DNA of 64,000 bases from Siculibacillus lacustris (GTDB lineage Bacteria; Pseudomonadota; Alphaproteobacteria; Rhizobiales; Ancalomicrobiaceae): NCBI RefSeq assembly GCF_004328075.1, contig NZ_SJFN01000003.1, forward strand, positions 68,292 to 132,291, written 5' to 3'. A model generated the notes under the pieces. The model made no database searches, was not told the origin of the DNA, and worked only from the letters and a program-made list of their open reading frames with translations. Below, piece after piece: positions 44,449 through 51,761 of this stretch (position 1 is its first letter; each line of letters begins with the position of its first letter). Both the position numbers and the translations under genes were made by a program.

Positions 44449-45966
44449 TCAGCCACGCCCGAGCCGACGGTGGAAGCCGACGTCGGTCGCCTCCGCCGCG
44501 GCGAGCATCGCCCGGTAGTGGGGGAGCCAGCGGTCGGCGGCGCGGGCGGCCTCCTCGAGGGGCTCCCGGCGCTCGGCGAACAGCGCCCGCGCCTCGGCCC
44601 GGAGCGCCGCGGCGTCCACGGTGGTCAGCCGGCCGTCCTCGCAGACGATTTTCCCTGCGACCATGGTGAGGCGGACCGACGAGCCGTTCTCGCAATAGAC
44701 CAGTTGGCGCGGCAGGTGGTTGAGCGGCGTGAAGGCGAGGGTGTCGAGATCGACCAGGATCAGGTCGGCGAGCTGACCGGGAGCGATGCGGCCGAGGCGA
44801 TCGCCGAGGCCCATGGCGCGGGCGCCGCCGCCGATCAGGCAGTCGAGGATCTCCTCCGCCCGCGGCCAGGTGTCGTAATCGGCGCTCTCCAGATTGTGGA
44901 TCAGCCCGACCTGCTTGGCGACCGCCCACAGGTTCACCGCATCGTCGGCGATCGCCTCGTCGGTGCCGAGGCAGACCGGGATGCCGCGGTCGCGGATGCG
45001 GCGGAAGGACATCACGCCCGAGCCGAGCCGCAGATTGCTGATCGGATTGTGGGCGATCACCGCGCCCGAGGCGGCGATCAGATCGAGGTCGGCGTCGTCG
45101 ACCCAGATCGCATGAATGATGTTCATGCGCTCCGACAGGAGACCGAGATCGGCGGTGTAGCGCACCAGCGAGCGGCCGGCGAAGCGCGGCTGGCTCTCGG
45201 CCAGGACCCGCTGCAGCTTGGTCTCCAGCATGTGGGCATAGATCGGCGTGCCGTGGCGGCGCGACAGATCGTCGAGGGCGGCGAAATAGTCGGGACTGAC
45301 CCGCTGCGGCGCCGAGATCGAGGTCGCGGCGCGGATGCGGCCGTCGCAGGCGCCGTGCCAGCGGGTGAAGAGATGATCATAAGCTCCGAGCAGGTCGGCG
45401 CGCCCGAAAGTCGGGGGGCGATCGAGATCGCCGCGCAGCTCCGGCGGCACCAGATCGCGCAGGAACGGCAGTTTGTCGGCTTCCGGCAGTTCGGGCTGGT
45501 CGAGCGCCAGGGTCGCCCGGATGCCGCTGTCGGCATAGGCCTGGGCGACGGCGTCGATCAGCTCCGGCGTCGGGTTGGGTACGAAGAAGGCGTCGTCCTG
45601 CACCGAGGTGGTGCCGGTGGCGAGCATCTCCATCGCCGCCAGCAGCGTGCGGACATAGGCCTCGCGCGGGCTCGGCTTCAGGGCGTCGAGCGCCGGGCTC
45701 TCGTAGAGCATGAACACCTCGAGCGGCAGGCTCGGCAGGCGGCCCTTCATGTGGTTGACCGGCGAATGGAAATGGGCGTTGACGAGGCCGGGCATCAGCA
45801 GCCGGCCGGCCCCTTCGATCACCCGGGTCTCGGGGGTGATCGCGGCCCCGAGGTCCGGGCCGACCGCGGCGATGGTCGCGCCCGCCACCAACACGTCGGT
45901 CGCCGGCGACCGGCCGTCGGGGGCGCTCGGGTCGATCAGCACGACGCCTCGAAACAGGGTGGTCAC
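44449..45966 (-). CDS. Amidohydrolase family protein (AtzB/TrzN/guanine-deaminase-like)
   Basis: This 505-residue metal hydrolase has the subtype III site: NAHFH (His65, His67), YAHMLET (His245, Glu248), HAIW (His285) and GTDEA (Asp336). HNPISNLRLGSG (306-317) is the segment seen in chlorohydrolases and aminohydrolases of this group. Reactions in the family are deaminations or dechlorinations of N-heterocycles. It overlaps the AMDase-like gene by 4 bp. All metal ligands are present, so it should be active; the substrate is unknown. Confidence 0.88.
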   Translation of the reverse strand: MTTLFRGVVLIDPSAPDGRSPATDVLVAGATIAAVGPDLGAAITPETRVIEGAGRLLMPGLVNAHFHSPVNHMKGRLPSLPLEVFMLYESPALDALKPSPREAYVRTLLAAMEMLATGTTSVQDDAFFVPNPTPELIDAVAQAYADSGIRATLALDQPELPEADKLPFLRDLVPPELRGDLDRPPTFGRADLLGAYDHLFTRWHGACDGRIRAATSISAPQRVSPDYFAALDDLSRRHGTPIYAHMLETKLQRVLAESQPRFAGRSLVRYTADLGLLSERMNIIHAIWVDDADLDLIAASGAVIAHNPISNLRLGSGVMSFRRIRDRGIPVCLGTDEAIADDAVNLWAVAKQVGLIHNLESADYDTWPRAEEILDCLIGGGARAMGLGDRLGRIAPGQLADLILVDLDTLAFTPLNHLPRQLVYCENGSSVRLTMVAGKIVCEDGRLTTVDAAALRAEARALFAERREPLEEAARAADRWLPHYRAMLAAAEATDVGFHRRLGRG

Positions 45967-46721
45967 GGCGCTTCGTCTCCTTCGAACAGTCGGCCCCAGG
46001 CGCGGGCGGGGTGCGGATCGATGCCGGCGGCCTCGAGCCCGGCGAAGACCCCGGCCAGCGTCGAATCCCAGATCGGCAGGCCGGTCTCGCGCTCCAGGTC
46101 GGCGACGACCCAGGCGGCGGGGAAATTGGTGCAGAGGGTGAGGATCACCTGCGGTCGGGCGGCGGAGACGCGGCGGATCAGGGCCGCGATCTCGGTCTCC
46201 GACACCCGCATGTAGGCGAGGTTGTCGGCGACCCCGGCGTGGGCTTCCGCGACGACGGTCAGGCCCTCGCCCGCGAGGGTGGCGACCAGCCGCTCCTGAT
46301 AGTCGCCGCGGTAGGGCGTGACCACGGCGACGCGGGTGAGGCCGAGGCGGCGCAATTCCGATTCGATCGCCGTCATCGAGGTTGCGGCGCGGATGCCGGT
46401 CTCGCGTTCGATCGTCGCGATCAGCGCGTGGTCGTGGGCGAAGCCGATGCTCGCGCCCTTGCTGCCGTTCCAGACGATGGCGTCGAGCGCCGCGTCGCCG
46501 AGCAGCCGGGCGGCGCCGAGCATGCCGTCGAGGTCGTAGGCGTCGGGGTGGCCGTCCTTGGAGCCGCGCACCGGGGTGCGCGAATAATGCGCCGAGACCT
46601 CGGGAAAGTCGGCCAGCACCGCCGCGGTCACTCGTTCGACCACCAGATTGGCCGAGGGGGTGATCACGCCGATCGCCCTGGTCGCCAGGGGGATACGATG
46701 CGGGCCGGGGCGGTCGCTCAT
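45963..46721 (-). CDS. Maleate isomerase / arylmalonate decarboxylase-like protein with a single cysteine
   Basis: This 252-residue protein belongs to the Asp/Glu racemase superfamily branch that holds maleate cis-trans isomerase and arylmalonate decarboxylase. RAIGVITPSANLVVE at the start and the C-terminal VILTLCTNFPAAWVV are typical. Cys197 is the only cysteine in the protein. The first site reads WNGSKGAS (84-91), without Cys, as in arylmalonate decarboxylase, where Gly replaces it. A decarboxylase or lyase role is thus more likely than isomerisation. The ATG at 46721 overlaps the ATPase stop by 4 bp. Confidence 0.8.
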   Translation of the reverse strand: MSDRPGPHRIPLATRAIGVITPSANLVVERVTAAVLADFPEVSAHYSRTPVRGSKDGHPDAYDLDGMLGAARLLGDAALDAIVWNGSKGASIGFAHDHALIATIERETGIRAATSMTAIESELRRLGLTRVAVVTPYRGDYQERLVATLAGEGLTVVAEAHAGVADNLAYMRVSETEIAALIRRVSAARPQVILTLCTNFPAAWVVADLERETGLPIWDSTLAGVFAGLEAAGIDPHPARAWGRLFEGDEAP

Positions 46722-47815
46722 GCCGGATCCTCCGCGACGACGTGGTTGCGCTCGTCCGGCCACCACGCCTCGACCGCCGCGCCGGGGACGAGGCCGGCGA
46801 GGATGGCGCCGTCGTCGTTCTGGCGGATCGCCGTCAGCGGCTCGCCGCCGGCGCGCTTCAGATAGACGTGGGTGGTCAGCCCGCGATAGATCACCTGATC
46901 GATGGTGGTGGCGACCCGGTTGGGGCCGGATCCGGTGGTGCCGGCGAGGTCGAGGCGGATCGCCTCGGGTCGCAACGCCACGGTCAGGCGTTCGCCGACC
47001 GCCGCGGCGGAAGCGACGGTGACGCGGATGCCGTCGTCGCTCTCCATCAGCGCACGATCGCCTTGGCGCAGGACGATCCGCCCGCGCAGGAAGTTCGAGG
47101 TGCCGATGAAGCCGGCGACGAAGGCCGAGGTCGGCGACTGGTAGATCGCCGTGGGGCTCGCCAGCTGCTCGATGCGGCCGCCGCGCATCACCGCGACCTC
47201 GTCGGACAGCGTCAGGGCCTCTTCCTGATCGTGGGTGACCATCAGCGTGGTGATGCCGAGCCGGCGCTGCAACAGCCGGGTCTCGACCTGCATGGCCTCG
47301 CGCAGCTGTTTGTCGAGGGCGCCGAAGGGCTCGTCGAGCAACAGCACCGAGGGCTCGACCACCAGGGCGCGGGCGAGGGCGACGCGCTGCTGCTGGCCGC
47401 CGGAGAGCTGGTGCGGCATGCGGCCGGCGAGCTTGTCGAGCTTCACCAGCGCGAGCGCATCGATCACCTTGCGGGCGACGTCGGCCTTGGCGACGCCGCG
47501 CATCTCGAGGCCGAAGGCGACGTTGCCGCCGACGTCGAGATGCGGGAACAGCGCGTAGTTCTGGAACAACATGCCGACGTTGCGGCGATGGACCGGAACC
47601 CGGGTGACCGGCTGGCCCTTGATCGCGATCTCGCCGGCGTCGGGGCGCACCAATCCGGCGATCATCCGCATGACCGTGGTCTTGCCGCAACCGGACGGCC
47701 CGAGCAGGGACAGGATCGTGCCCCGCTCGACGCCGAACGACACGCCGTCGACCGCGCGGTGGCCGTGATAGGCCTTCACGACCCCGCCGAGTTCGATGTC
47801 CGGCCTCGCCATCAT
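46718..47815 (-). CDS. Polyamine/iron-type ABC transporter ATP-binding protein (PotA-like)
   Basis: This 365-residue ATPase has Walker A GPSGCGKT at 39-46, FQNYALFPHLDV (Q-loop), signature [19 protein letters not shown], Walker [13 protein letters not shown] and the switch VTHDQEEA. A TOBE-like regulatory domain covers about 240-365. It follows the binding-protein gene by 7 bp and serves the permeases at 48967-50699. Confidence 0.92.
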   Translation of the reverse strand: MMARPDIELGGVVKAYHGHRAVDGVSFGVERGTILSLLGPSGCGKTTVMRMIAGLVRPDAGEIAIKGQPVTRVPVHRRNVGMLFQNYALFPHLDVGGNVAFGLEMRGVAKADVARKVIDALALVKLDKLAGRMPHQLSGGQQQRVALARALVVEPSVLLLDEPFGALDKQLREAMQVETRLLQRRLGITTLMVTHDQEEALTLSDEVAVMRGGRIEQLASPTAIYQSPTSAFVAGFIGTSNFLRGRIVLRQGDRALMESDDGIRVTVASAAAVGERLTVALRPEAIRLDLAGTTGSGPNRVATTIDQVIYRGLTTHVYLKRAGGEPLTAIRQNDDGAILAGLVPGAAVEAWWPDERNHVVAEDPA

Positions 47816-47822
47816 CGCCGCC

Positions 47823-48899
47823 TCACTTGGTGAAGATCTGATTGAGCTTCTCCACCCAGACCGAGCGGACGGCGTTCACATGGGCCCAATCGGGGCTGAA
47901 CAGGCCGAGTTCGTCCATCTTGGTGTCGGGGTAGGCGAGCAGATCGGCGATCGGCGAGGTGAAGCTCAGGCCGCCGATCGAGGGCGAGGCGATCGCCGCT
48001 TCGGCCAGCCCCTGCTGCACCTCGGGCGCCAGCATGCGGTTCATGAACTCGGCGCCGAGATCCTGGTTCGGCGCGTTCTTGACCAGGATCTGGCAATTGA
48101 CCCCGGCGAAGGCCCCCTCCTTGGGGAAGCACATGTCGATGCTCGCGCCCTTCAGCTTGTAGGGGTAGACATATTTCGAATATTCCGGCCCGCCGATCGC
48201 CCCTTCGCCCTGGGCCACCAGGAGCGGTGCGTCGTCGGTGTCGTAGAGCTTCAGGACGTTGGGCTTCAGCTCGGCGAGCTTGGGCCAGGCGGCATCGGCG
48301 AGATACTGGGCTTCCTTGTAGGGCTTGCCGGTGGCCACCGCGGCGGCGGCGATCACCGTGAAGACGCTCGGCGTGGTCTTGGTGCCGACCAGCGAGACCT
48401 TGCCGGCGAAACGCGGATCCCACAGGTCGGCATAGCTCTCGAGCGGCTTGGTCGCTTTCGGATTGTAGAACAGGCCGGCCGAGGAGATGGCCAGCGCGAC
48501 GCCGTAGCCGTCGTTGTAGATGAAGCGCGGGAAGACCCGGGCGAGGTTGGGCATGCGATCCTTGGGCAGCGGATCGATCAGGCCTTCGCGCTTGGCGATC
48601 TCGACGCCGAGGTCGTCGACGAACATCACCGTGAACTTCGGCGCGTCTTTGGAGGCGCGCAGCAGGGCGATCTGGCCGAGGGTCGAGCCCTGCTGGGCGG
48701 TGACCTTGCAGTCGAAGTCCTTCTCGAACTTGGGCAGCACCGACTTGCGGATGAACTCGCCCTGGGTGCCGCCCCAGATGCCGATCTGGAGCGTCTTGCC
48801 CTCCGACCAGGCGTTGCGGACGAAGACGGTCGGCGCGGCGATCGCGGCGGCGCCGGCGGAGAGGAGGCCACGGCGGGTCGGACGGTAGAGGGAGGTCAT
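47823..48899 (-). CDS. Polyamine-type ABC transporter substrate-binding protein (PotD-like, Tat signal)
   Basis: This 358-residue type II binding protein starts with a twin-arginine-like signal (PTRRGLLSAGAAAIAAPTV), so it may be exported folded. LQIGIWGGTQGEFIRKSVLPKFEKDF begins the mature domain, and FVDDLGVEIAKREGLIDPLP follows, as in PotD/AfuA-type proteins. ATG 48899 is chosen because AAGGAG lies eight bases upstream; a GTG three codons earlier would sit on that site. Its ligand is probably cationic or a small nitrogen compound. Confidence 0.88.
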   Translation of the reverse strand: MTSLYRPTRRGLLSAGAAAIAAPTVFVRNAWSEGKTLQIGIWGGTQGEFIRKSVLPKFEKDFDCKVTAQQGSTLGQIALLRASKDAPKFTVMFVDDLGVEIAKREGLIDPLPKDRMPNLARVFPRFIYNDGYGVALAISSAGLFYNPKATKPLESYADLWDPRFAGKVSLVGTKTTPSVFTVIAAAAVATGKPYKEAQYLADAAWPKLAELKPNVLKLYDTDDAPLLVAQGEGAIGGPEYSKYVYPYKLKGASIDMCFPKEGAFAGVNCQILVKNAPNQDLGAEFMNRMLAPEVQQGLAEAAIASPSIGGLSFTSPIADLLAYPDTKMDELGLFSPDWAHVNAVRSVWVEKLNQIFTK

Positions 48900-48966
48900 G
48901 GAACGCACTCCTTGTCAGCGGCCGGCGACTCGCGTCGACGCGGCAGGGTCGGATCGAACGGCGAGG

Positions 48967-49767
48967 CTAGAGGCTCATGGCTTTCTGCAGCCCGGTGACC
49001 CGTTCGACGACGAGCACCAGGACCAGGGACAGCAGGATCATCAGGGAGGCGATCGCGGCGATGCCGGGATCGAACATGCGGCTGATCAACGAGAACATGG
49101 TCAGCGGCAGCGGCACGTTCTCGGCGTCGAACAGCCACATCGAGATGGCGTAGTTGTCGAAGGAGGTGACGAAGGCGAAGATCCCGCCGGCGACCAGACC
49201 GGGCACGATCTGCGGCCGGGTGACGTGCCAGAAGGTGCGCCAGCGGCTCGCCCCGAGCGTGCGCGCCGCCTCCTCGATCGCCGGATCGAGCATGATCAGC
49301 GACGCCGAGACGGTGCGCACGACATAGGGAACGGTCACCAGCACGTGGCCGATCACCAGATTGACCAGGGCGTCGTGCGAGCCGATCGACGAGAAGAAGC
49401 GCAGCAGCGCGATGCCGGTGACCAGACTCGGGAACACCAGCGGCGACAGCACCAGGCTCCGGATCAGGTCGCGGCCGGGGAAGGCATGGCGGGTCAGGCC
49501 GATGGCGGTCGGGGTGCCGAGCACCATGGCGCCGAGGGCGGCGAGCGACGACAGGATCAGGCTGAAGGTCAGCGAGTCGGTGAAGTCGCGTTCGCCGAGC
49601 ACCGCGACGTACCAACGCAAGGTGAAGCCCTGGGGCGGGAACACCACGAAGGGCGTGTCGGAGACGCTGAGTGCGATCGGCAGCAGGAGCGGCACCAGCA
49701 GGAACAGCGAGATCAGGCCGGCGGCGAGATAGACGGGGAGGGCGGCGGCGCCGAGACGGTTTTCCAT
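48967..49767 (-). CDS. Polyamine-type ABC transporter permease (PotC-like)
   Basis: This 266-residue permease has six spans. The EAA loop is EEAARTLGASRWRTFWHVTRPQ, near residue 180. FVTSFDNYAISMWLF is the PotC-type motif. It shares one base with the upstream permease stop codon (TGATG), so the two permeases are coupled, as expected for a heterodimer. Confidence 0.9.
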   Translation of the reverse strand: MENRLGAAALPVYLAAGLISLFLLVPLLLPIALSVSDTPFVVFPPQGFTLRWYVAVLGERDFTDSLTFSLILSSLAALGAMVLGTPTAIGLTRHAFPGRDLIRSLVLSPLVFPSLVTGIALLRFFSSIGSHDALVNLVIGHVLVTVPYVVRTVSASLIMLDPAIEEAARTLGASRWRTFWHVTRPQIVPGLVAGGIFAFVTSFDNYAISMWLFDAENVPLPLTMFSLISRMFDPGIAAIASLMILLSLVLVLVVERVTGLQKAMSL

Positions 49768-50699
49768 CAGCGCGCCCCCTTCATCTTCCGCTGCAGCCGG
49801 CGCTCGATCAGGCCGACCGAGGCGAGATTGACGCCCATCACCAGCACCACCAGCAGCGTCGCCAGGGCCGCGCCGAAGGGCCAGTCGAACACCGACAGGA
49901 TCTGCTCCTGGACCAGCGGCCCGAGCATCTTGACGAAGTTGCCGCCGAGCAGCGCCGGGGCGACGAAGGCGCTGGCGGTCAGCGAGAACACCAGCGTCGA
50001 ACCGACCGCCAGACCCGGCAGGCTGAGGGGAAAGGTCACGCGGCGGAACACCGCGAAGCTCGAGGCGCCCAGCGTGCGGGCGGCGTCCTCGACCGCCGGA
50101 TCGATGCGCCCCAGCGCCGCGGCGATCGGCAGCACCATGGTCGACAGGAAGACGTGGACCGAGCCGATGACGATCGCCCATTCGGTGTAGAGCAGATGCA
50201 CCGGGCCGAGACCGATCTGGGCGAGCAGCCAGTTGACGATGCCCTGATCGCCGTTGGCGAGGATCACCCGCCAGGCATAGGCGCGGACCACGACGTTGAT
50301 CAGCATCGGGGCGATCACCACCACGGTCAGGATCCGGCCGATCAGGGCCGGGCCGCGGGCCATCACCAGCGCCAGCGGATAGGCCAGCAGCGCCGAGACG
50401 ACGGTGGTCAGGACGCTGATCTCGAGGGTCGTCCAGGTCGCCTTGCGGTAGAGGTCGACCGAGAACAGGCGGATGTAGTTGGCGAAGGTGAAGCCGTCGG
50501 AGAGCGCGCCGGTATCGAGCTGGCGGTAGAAGCCCCAGCGGACCATCAGCCCGACCGGGACGAGGAAGACCACCGCGAAGAACAGCACCACCGGGGCGAC
50601 CAGCCCCCAGCCGGCGAGGCCGTCGCCGGCGCCGCGCAGCGCCCCGGCGAGGCGTCGCCACGGGGACCCGAGATCGGTGCGCCGGTCGGTGATGCTCAT
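49767..50699 (-). CDS. Polyamine-type ABC transporter permease (PotB-like)
   Basis: This 310-residue permease has six spans and the EAA loop EDAARTLGASSFAVFRRVTFP. SLTASAFVAPALLGG is typical of PotB-type subunits. First gene of the long minus-strand operon that runs to the deacetylase at 43525. Its start is 135 bp from the palindromic operator at 50834. Confidence 0.9.
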   Translation of the reverse strand: MSITDRRTDLGSPWRRLAGALRGAGDGLAGWGLVAPVVLFFAVVFLVPVGLMVRWGFYRQLDTGALSDGFTFANYIRLFSVDLYRKATWTTLEISVLTTVVSALLAYPLALVMARGPALIGRILTVVVIAPMLINVVVRAYAWRVILANGDQGIVNWLLAQIGLGPVHLLYTEWAIVIGSVHVFLSTMVLPIAAALGRIDPAVEDAARTLGASSFAVFRRVTFPLSLPGLAVGSTLVFSLTASAFVAPALLGGNFVKMLGPLVQEQILSVFDWPFGAALATLLVVLVMGVNLASVGLIERRLQRKMKGAR

Positions 50700-50833
50700 G
50701 GCTGCCCCCCGTGCCCGGGCTCGAGGTGCGCGCGGTCGGTGGTCACCGACGCGGTACCCGAACGGCCTTCGCCCTGCCTCCGAGGCGCCTCCCGTGGCCC
50801 CTCGAAAGCTCGATGCCGACAGCGTCTCATCAT

Positions 50834-50845
50834 ATTGTCGACAAT
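50834..50845. promoter_or_regulatory. Palindromic operator, probable GntR/FCD site (ABC operon and regulator)
   Basis: ATTGTCGACAAT is a perfect 12 bp palindrome identical to the core of the site at 43426. It lies about midway between the divergent PotB-like permease gene and the GntR gene, in a locally AT-rich stretch. A further ATTGT half site is at 50856. It suggests that the regulator controls both its own gene and the transporter-enzyme operon. Confidence 0.7.
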
Positions 50846-50984
50846 CAAAGGTGATATTGTGAGCGCAAATAGCGATAGAATGCCCATAATCTGGGCGCGA
50901 TCGCCGCAGCGGTGATCGCCCGATGTTGACAAAGCCCCCGGGTGGGGGCACCCAGGATGGCTCTCGGGCAAGAGGACTTTCGTG

Positions 50985-51725
50985 ATGCCGCAGTCGCAGG
51001 ACACCGCCGATGCCGAACTCGGCTGGATCGGGATCCCCGAGGACGCCGGCCCCGACGAGAACGCGATCTACGAGCAGATCCATCTGGCGATCGCCCGTCA
51101 GGACCTGTCGCCGGGCACGCGTCTGCGCGAAGATCATCTGCGCCGGATCTTCGGGGTCAGCCGCGCCCGCATCCGCAACGTCCTGACGCGGCTCGCCTAT
51201 GCCGGGGTGGTGACGCTCGAGCCCAATCGCGGGGCCTCGGTGACCAAGCCCAGCCCGAAGGACGCGCACGACAATTTCGTCGCCCGGCGGGCGGTCGAGG
51301 ACGCGATCGTGCGGATCGCCGCCGGTCACATCGGGCCGGCCGATCGCGCCCTGCTCACCGCCAACATCGAGGCGGAATCCAAGGCGCGCCACGACGGCGA
51401 CACCGCCGGCATGGTCTGGCTGTCGGGCGAATTCCACATGCTGCTCGCCCGGATCACCGGCAACCGGATCCTCGAGGGCATCTTGCGCGAACTGATCACC
51501 CGCGAGGCGCTGGTGATCTCGACCTTCGAGCGGCCCGGTCGCCCGAGCTGCTCCCACGACGAGCACCACGCGATTCTCGAGGCGCTGTGCGCGGGCGACG
51601 CCGACCGCGCCTCGCGTCTGATGCTCGGCCATCTCGGCAACGTCGAAGATCGCCTCGACCTCGACCCGCCCAAGAAGCCGGCCGATCTCGCCGAGATCTT
51701 CGGCCGCCATCCGACGCGGGTGTGA
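50985..51725 (+). CDS. GntR family transcriptional regulator, FCD subfamily
   Basis: This 246-residue regulator has an N-terminal winged helix-turn-helix at about 28-90 (IYEQIHLAIARQDLSPGTRLREDHLRRIFGVSRARIRNVLTRL, shown here in part: LSPGTRLREDHL). The C-terminal FCD domain at about 95-230 contains the pattern of Asp and His residues (FHMLLARITGN, HHAILEAL, LMLGHLGN) that binds a metal and a carboxylate-type effector. ATG 50985 has AGAGGA upstream; a GTG one codon earlier is possible. It diverges from the polyamine-type operon and is the likely repressor acting at 43426 and 50834. Confidence 0.9.
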   Translation: MPQSQDTADAELGWIGIPEDAGPDENAIYEQIHLAIARQDLSPGTRLREDHLRRIFGVSRARIRNVLTRLAYAGVVTLEPNRGASVTKPSPKDAHDNFVARRAVEDAIVRIAAGHIGPADRALLTANIEAESKARHDGDTAGMVWLSGEFHMLLARITGNRILEGILRELITREALVISTFERPGRPSCSHDEHHAILEALCAGDADRASRLMLGHLGNVEDRLDLDPPKKPADLAEIFGRHPTRV

Positions 51726-51761
51726 GCCGCCGCGGCGGGCGTCGCGGCGCCGTGCCCTTGA

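Noticed and set aside
43612..46215. An 867-residue plus-strand open frame opposite the deacetylase, amidohydrolase and AMDase-like genes
   Set aside because: It is antisense to three genes with intact catalytic motifs and has no recognisable domain; a codon-bias shadow.
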